NCBI GenBank assembly: GCA_963835595.1
Contig: CAWIGL010000002.1
Span: forward strand, 2,852,001-2,916,000
DNA from: CAWEPK01 sp963835595
GTDB taxonomy: Bacteria; Desulfobacterota; Syntrophorhabdia; Syntrophorhabdales; WCHB1-27
Length of the DNA stretch: 64,000 nt
Direction of reading: 5' to 3'
The notes under the pieces are model-generated. The model had not been told where the DNA came from, searched no databases, and saw nothing but the letters and a program-made list of their open reading frames with translations. Position 1 is the first letter of the stretch; each line of letters opens with the position of its first letter. Shown in pieces: positions 60,390 to 64,000 of the stretch. The position numbers and the translations under genes were made by a program.

Positions 60390-62339
60390 GTGGATACCTT
60401 TGGATATGCAGGGAATATCTTGAAAGTAGACCTTTCGACCGGGGAAATAGCACGTGAGCCCCTCGACCCTGCGTTCATCGGACTTTATGTCGGGGGGGTC
60501 GCGGCGTCCGCCCGTATAGCCTACGACCTGATACCGCCTTCCCTGGAGCCGCTCTCGGCCGAGAACCCCATCATTATAGGGACGTCGCTCTTCACCGGCA
60601 CGCTTGTTCCCGGCTCGTCGAAGGTGCCTATGGTCACTAAATTCCCGGCGACCGGCATCATAGAGGCCGGAAGCGTCGGCAGCACCCTGGGGCCGAACCT
60701 CAAATGGTCCGGCTACGACTTCCTCATAATCAGGGGCAAATCGGACCACCCTGTCTACCTGCTGATACAAAATGAGACGGTCACCCTTTGCGATGCAAAG
60801 GCCCTGTGGGGGCAGGACATCCAGTCTGCGACGGACACCCTCTGGGAGAAGCACGGCGACGAATGCTCCGTTCTGGCCATAGGACCGGCGGGCGAGAACC
60901 AGGTAAAGATATCGATAGCCCTCGTGGACAAGGGCAGCACGATAGGGAAGGGAGGGCTTGGCGCCCTCATGGGCTACAAGAACCTCAAGGCTGTAGTCGT
61001 AAGGGGAACGAAGGGCTTCAAGGTAAAAGACCCCGGCGCCTTCGAAAAGGCGGCCCTCGACCTGATAGCCCAGATGAAGGCGGACCCGAACCACGACCTC
61101 TACGTCCGGCTGGGACGCATGAGCAGGTTCGAGAACTGGGCCGAGGTGCTGGGCTGGCCCCATCACAACCTGAGGATGAAGGCCCCGAAGGAGATAACCG
61201 ACCTCTTCAAGGCGGACCGGTACGTCGATGAGGTGCTGTTCCAGAGGGAGTCGTGCCCTACTTGCGTGACGGCCTGCAAAGACCACGTAATGATAAAGCG
61301 CGGGCAGTTCAAGGGTGTCAACCCCTACGTCTCTTCCCTGTACGGCCGCATCATGAACTGGGGGTCCCGCTGCGAGGTAGGCGGCTACGAGAATGCGATG
61401 AAATGCCAGGACACGTGCAACCGCACGGGCCTTTGCGTCCATTCCTTCACTTCGTTGATGGACTGGGCGGTAGACCTCTACGAGCACGGGGTCATCACGA
61501 AAAGCGATACGGGCGGTCTGGAGCTTAAAAGAGGGCTGGAGCCGACCCTGCAGCTTATGGAGCTGACGACGAAAAGGGAGGGCTTCGGCGCGGTCCTCGC
61601 CGAAGGATGGAAAGGCGCGATAAAGACCATCGGCAGGAACTGCGGGAGTTACGCCATTCAGATCAAAGGCACGGAGCCACTTTTCGACCCCAGGCTCCAC
61701 AGGCTGGGCACGGTCGAGTTCTACCAGCTTACCAACCCGAGGGGCGGCTGGGGCTCCAGGGGTAGGAGCGCCGCTTACATACAGAAGGACCGCCCCCTCC
61801 ATGAGTTCGTCTCGTGGTGCGAGGAGACGGGTGTGCCGAAGGAAGCGAGGGACAGGATATTCGCCGAGCCGGGGACTTTCAACGTCGGGAGGCTGACGCG
61901 ATACGCCGAGGACTATTGCTACCTGGCGGACACCATCGGTGCGCCCTGCATGGAAGGGAGGGTGCGCAATTTCTTCAACCTGAACGTCTATCAAGAGCTT
62001 TACCGGGCGGCTACGGGCCGTGAAGTCTCCTTCCAGCAGATCAAGCAGATAGGCGAGAGGGCCTTCGTCCTGCTGAGGTTCCTCAACTCCAGGGCCGGTT
62101 TCGACGCGAAAGACGACACCCCGCCGGACCGCTGGTTCGAGCCTATATATGTCCAGGGGAAGGAGCAGTTCGTAGCGGACTATTACGGCAAGCCCCTGAC
62201 GCGGCAGGACTTCCTGAAGCTCCTCCGGGACTATTACGACGAGAGGGGGTTTGACGCAAAGACGGGCGTACCCCGGCCGGAGAAGATGGAGGAGCTGGGC
62301 ATGGGCGGCCTGCGCGCGTCGCCTGCTACGGAACGGTAA
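60390..62339 (+). CDS. Tungsten-containing aldehyde:ferredoxin oxidoreductase, AorB type
   Basis: 649 residues, GTG start at 60390 after AGGAGG. AOR N-domain binding bis-tungstopterin (TGTLVPGSSKV and GLGALMGYKNLKAVVV). Candidate [4Fe-4S] ligands Cys289, Cys292, Cys296 (CPTCVTAC) and a fourth at about 520. The following genes encode an FAD protein and a ferredoxin subunit, the composition of the Aromatoleum AorABC complex, which oxidises aldehydes with NAD or benzyl viologen and can reduce acids. The BamB class of benzoyl-CoA reductase is a relative, but BamC and the other bam genes are not seen. Product and direction cannot be decided from sequence. Confidence 0.88.
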   Translation: MDTFGYAGNILKVDLSTGEIAREPLDPAFIGLYVGGVAASARIAYDLIPPSLEPLSAENPIIIGTSLFTGTLVPGSSKVPMVTKFPATGIIEAGSVGSTLGPNLKWSGYDFLIIRGKSDHPVYLLIQNETVTLCDAKALWGQDIQSATDTLWEKHGDECSVLAIGPAGENQVKISIALVDKGSTIGKGGLGALMGYKNLKAVVVRGTKGFKVKDPGAFEKAALDLIAQMKADPNHDLYVRLGRMSRFENWAEVLGWPHHNLRMKAPKEITDLFKADRYVDEVLFQRESCPTCVTACKDHVMIKRGQFKGVNPYVSSLYGRIMNWGSRCEVGGYENAMKCQDTCNRTGLCVHSFTSLMDWAVDLYEHGVITKSDTGGLELKRGLEPTLQLMELTTKREGFGAVLAEGWKGAIKTIGRNCGSYAIQIKGTEPLFDPRLHRLGTVEFYQLTNPRGGWGSRGRSAAYIQKDRPLHEFVSWCEETGVPKEARDRIFAEPGTFNVGRLTRYAEDYCYLADTIGAPCMEGRVRNFFNLNVYQELYRAATGREVSFQQIKQIGERAFVLLRFLNSRAGFDAKDDTPPDRWFEPIYVQGKEQFVADYYGKPLTRQDFLKLLRDYYDERGFDAKTGVPRPEKMEELGMGGLRASPATER

Positions 62340-62379
62340 GGACGGGAAAAGACGGCAGGGTGAGGCGCAGGAAGAACCG

Positions 62380-63627
62380 ATGAAGGCCGTAATCATAGGC
62401 AACGGGATAGCAGGCTTCAGCGCAGCCTCGACGATGCGCAGGCTGAGCGGCGACGCGGAGATAACGCTGATATCGAGCGAGCCGGGGCCTGCCTACTCCG
62501 CCTGCAACCTCGGTAATTACCTGTCGGGAGACGTCGACCGGTCCGGGGTGTTCATAGGCTCGCAGGAATATTACGAAAAACGCCGCATCGATACGCTCTT
62601 CGGGGCCACCGTCAGGGGCATCGACGTCGAAGGGAGGAGAGTTTTCTTCGACCGGGGGGAGTTGGCCTACGACAAGCTGATAATAGCGACGGGGAGCTTC
62701 CCCTGGCTGCCCGCCTTCAGCCCGACCCTGCCTCGCGGGGTCTTCCCCCTGAAAACCCTTGACGACGCGGACCGCATCAAAGGCCACCGGCCGCGCAAGG
62801 CGGTCGTGCTCGGCTCCGGGCCGGTAGGCATCGAGGCGGCCGTCGCGCTTAGGAAGAACGGGGCCGAGGTCCATATAGTCGAGCTCCTCGACCGTATCCT
62901 GCCGAGGCTGTTCGACACGCGGCCGTCGCGGATCGTGCAGTCCATGCTTGAGGCAAACGGCGTAGCCGTGCATACGGGCAGAAGGGTGACCGCCTTCCAG
63001 GGCGAGCCTGCGGTCCGGGCGGTCAGCACCGCCGGGGGCGACATCGAGTGCGACACCGTTATCGTCGCGGCCGGCATGTTCCCGGATACCGGGCTGGCGG
63101 GCGCTGCCGGGCTCTCCCTGACCCGTGAGAAAGGGCTCGCGGTGGACGGCAGGATGGAGACGAGCGTCAAAGGCGTTTTTGCCTGCGGGGATTGCGCGGC
63201 CACCCGCGAGGTCTTCACGGGTAGGGTCCAGTTGAACATGCTGTGGCACAACGCGAAGCAGCAAGGGGTCGTGGCCGCCCATAACGCGCTGGGGATCGAC
63301 CGGGAATACAGGGGCGCCTTCACCATAGCGGGCGTTGACGTCTTCGGCACGCACGCGGTCTCGATAGGCGTTCCGGGGGCAGGCATGGAAGAGGGCGCTT
63401 ACGAGACGATAGAAAGGGAGAGCGGGCCGGGATATTACCGGATAGTTCATACGGAAGGGGTCGTCCGGGGGGCGCAATATATCGGTCCTTACGAGGAGCT
63501 GGGGATTCTTTTCACGGTCATGCAAAAGAAAGGCAGCATCCCCGATTTGTTGAGAATGGGCCGCGACGCGAGGGCGGCCGCGGCCAACCCCTGGATGCAG
63601 CGGGCCGTCAGATACCTGCGCGGGTGA
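62380..63627 (+). CDS. FAD/NAD(P)-dependent pyridine-nucleotide disulfide-type oxidoreductase (AorC-like)
   Basis: 415 residues from ATG at 62380. FAD Rossmann motif IIGNGIAGFSAAS near 4-16; a second dinucleotide motif VLGSGPVGIEAAV near 144-156; ACGDCAATREV near 270 closes the FAD site. NirB/rubredoxin-reductase-like family without a redox-active Cys pair. It is placed between the AOR subunit and the ferredoxin subunit. It would couple the tungsten enzyme to NAD(H), as AorC does. Confidence 0.85.
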   Translation: MKAVIIGNGIAGFSAASTMRRLSGDAEITLISSEPGPAYSACNLGNYLSGDVDRSGVFIGSQEYYEKRRIDTLFGATVRGIDVEGRRVFFDRGELAYDKLIIATGSFPWLPAFSPTLPRGVFPLKTLDDADRIKGHRPRKAVVLGSGPVGIEAAVALRKNGAEVHIVELLDRILPRLFDTRPSRIVQSMLEANGVAVHTGRRVTAFQGEPAVRAVSTAGGDIECDTVIVAAGMFPDTGLAGAAGLSLTREKGLAVDGRMETSVKGVFACGDCAATREVFTGRVQLNMLWHNAKQQGVVAAHNALGIDREYRGAFTIAGVDVFGTHAVSIGVPGAGMEEGAYETIERESGPGYYRIVHTEGVVRGAQYIGPYEELGILFTVMQKKGSIPDLLRMGRDARAAAANPWMQRAVRYLRG

Positions 63628-63654
63628 ACTGCGCCTATAGAGGAGGAGAATTTC

Positions 63655-64000
63655 ATGGACGTGCGAAAAGTCATTATGAGCGAGCCTGAGCGGTGCGTGG
63701 CGTGCAGGAATTGCATGATGGCCTGCTCCCTCGCCCATAACGGGACCCTAAGCCCGGCGCAGTCGCGCATCGCCATTCTGAACCTCCACGCGATGTGCCT
63801 CAAGATCCCGATCACGTGCGCCCATTGCACGGAGCCGCTCTGCGTAGACGTATGCCCGGTGGAGGCGATCTCGCGGGACGAGGCGACGGGCATAGTCACG
63901 GCGGACAGCCGTGCCTGCATAGGCTGCCGCATGTGCACGGTGGTCTGCCCCTTGGGCGCGATCTCAATAGACTACGAGCTCGGCAAGTCGATGAAATGCG
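63655..64000 (+). CDS. Multi-cluster 4Fe-4S ferredoxin subunit, AorA-like (truncated by window end)
   Basis: The first 115 codons are inside the window; ribosome site AGGAGGAG. Cys motifs CVACRNCMMAC near 14-24, CAHCTEPLCVDVCP near 56-69 and CIGCRMCTVVCP near 88-99 indicate at least three [4Fe-4S] clusters, with the next Cys at the window edge. It belongs to the HycB/DMSO-reductase electron-transfer subunit family. It completes a likely AorBCA operon as the electron-transfer subunit. The stop codon and C-terminus are beyond 64000. Confidence 0.85.
   Translation, partial: MDVRKVIMSEPERCVACRNCMMACSLAHNGTLSPAQSRIAILNLHAMCLKIPITCAHCTEPLCVDVCPVEAISRDEATGIVTADSRACIGCRMCTVVCPLGAISIDYELGKSMKC

Noticed and set aside
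60390..62339. BamB-type benzoyl-CoA reductase subunit
   Set aside because: It is a relative by fold, but the next genes are an FAD oxidoreductase and a HycB-type ferredoxin as in AorABC. BamC-I genes are not present in the window.
1..64000. Insertion sequences, integrases or prophage genes
   Set aside because: No transposase, integrase or phage structural protein could be recognised on either strand. Dispersed repeats are non-coding.

Overview
The window is a GC-rich chromosomal segment of an anaerobic, multihaem-cytochrome-rich bacterium. Outer-membrane (MtrB-type) and LPS-export (LptFG) genes show it is Gram-negative. Multihaem cytochromes, electron-transfer flavoproteins, a tungsten aldehyde oxidoreductase, acyl-CoA and 4-hydroxybutyryl-CoA chemistry and an apparent selenoprotein point to a Desulfobacterota-like (deltaproteobacterial, possibly syntrophic) organism. 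That placement is inference; no rRNA or marker gene is present.

Layout. 1-4.5 kb: an AttEFGH-type ABC export module (ATPase, fused permease, secreted AttH-like protein). 4.7-11.8 kb: a four-gene CHAT/CHASE2 module consisting of a secreted TPR-CHAT caspase-like protein, a small secreted protein, a lipoprotein and a membrane CHASE2 sensor without an output domain. 12.0-13.4 kb: a nitroreductase followed by a FrnE/DsbA-like thiol oxidoreductase whose CxxC motif reads UxxC. An in-frame TGA is followed by a perfect SECIS-like hairpin with a GGUC loop, so it is very probably a selenoprotein. 13.9-16.9 kb: a tripartite tricarboxylate transporter (tctCBA). 17.1-18.0 kb: tRNA-Lys and tRNA-Asn flanking two truncated genes. 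18.1-27.2 kb: an electron-transfer island with tetrahaem c3, decaheme MtrA, MtrB porin, a Cbc4-like quinol oxidoreductase and a 13-haem membrane cytochrome. 27.3-31.0 kb: etfB, ferredoxin-fused etfA, fixC and fixX. 31.5-38.4 kb: a livKHMGF transporter with an acyl-CoA ligase and an XRE-cupin regulator. 38.5-40.6 kb: VapBC, FabH and CooT. 42-49 kb: a MatC-like carrier, an AglD-type membrane protein, LptF, LptG, an RNase H-like protein, an alpha/beta hydrolase and a membrane helix protein. 49.4-51.7 kb: a membrane FeS oxidoreductase of the ETF:menaquinone oxidoreductase type, and a ferredoxin. 52-55.4 kb: an M16 peptidase and a nitroreductase. 55.6-59.7 kb: 4-hydroxybutyryl-CoA dehydratase, a GntR/FCD regulator and a Tat-exported FAD oxidoreductase. 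60.4-64 kb: an AorBCA-type tungsten aldehyde oxidoreductase, cut by the window end.

The genes fit a common theme. Organic acids are imported (Tct, Liv, MatC), activated to CoA thioesters and oxidised. Electrons pass through ETF to quinone (FixCX or the HdrD-like protein), and then through Cbc4 and periplasmic cytochromes to an outer-membrane porin-cytochrome conduit. Two technical features stand out: many reading frames at 27-31 kb and 38-48 kb are broken by single-base indels that look like assembly errors, and at least three families of mosaic intergenic repeats are scattered through the window.
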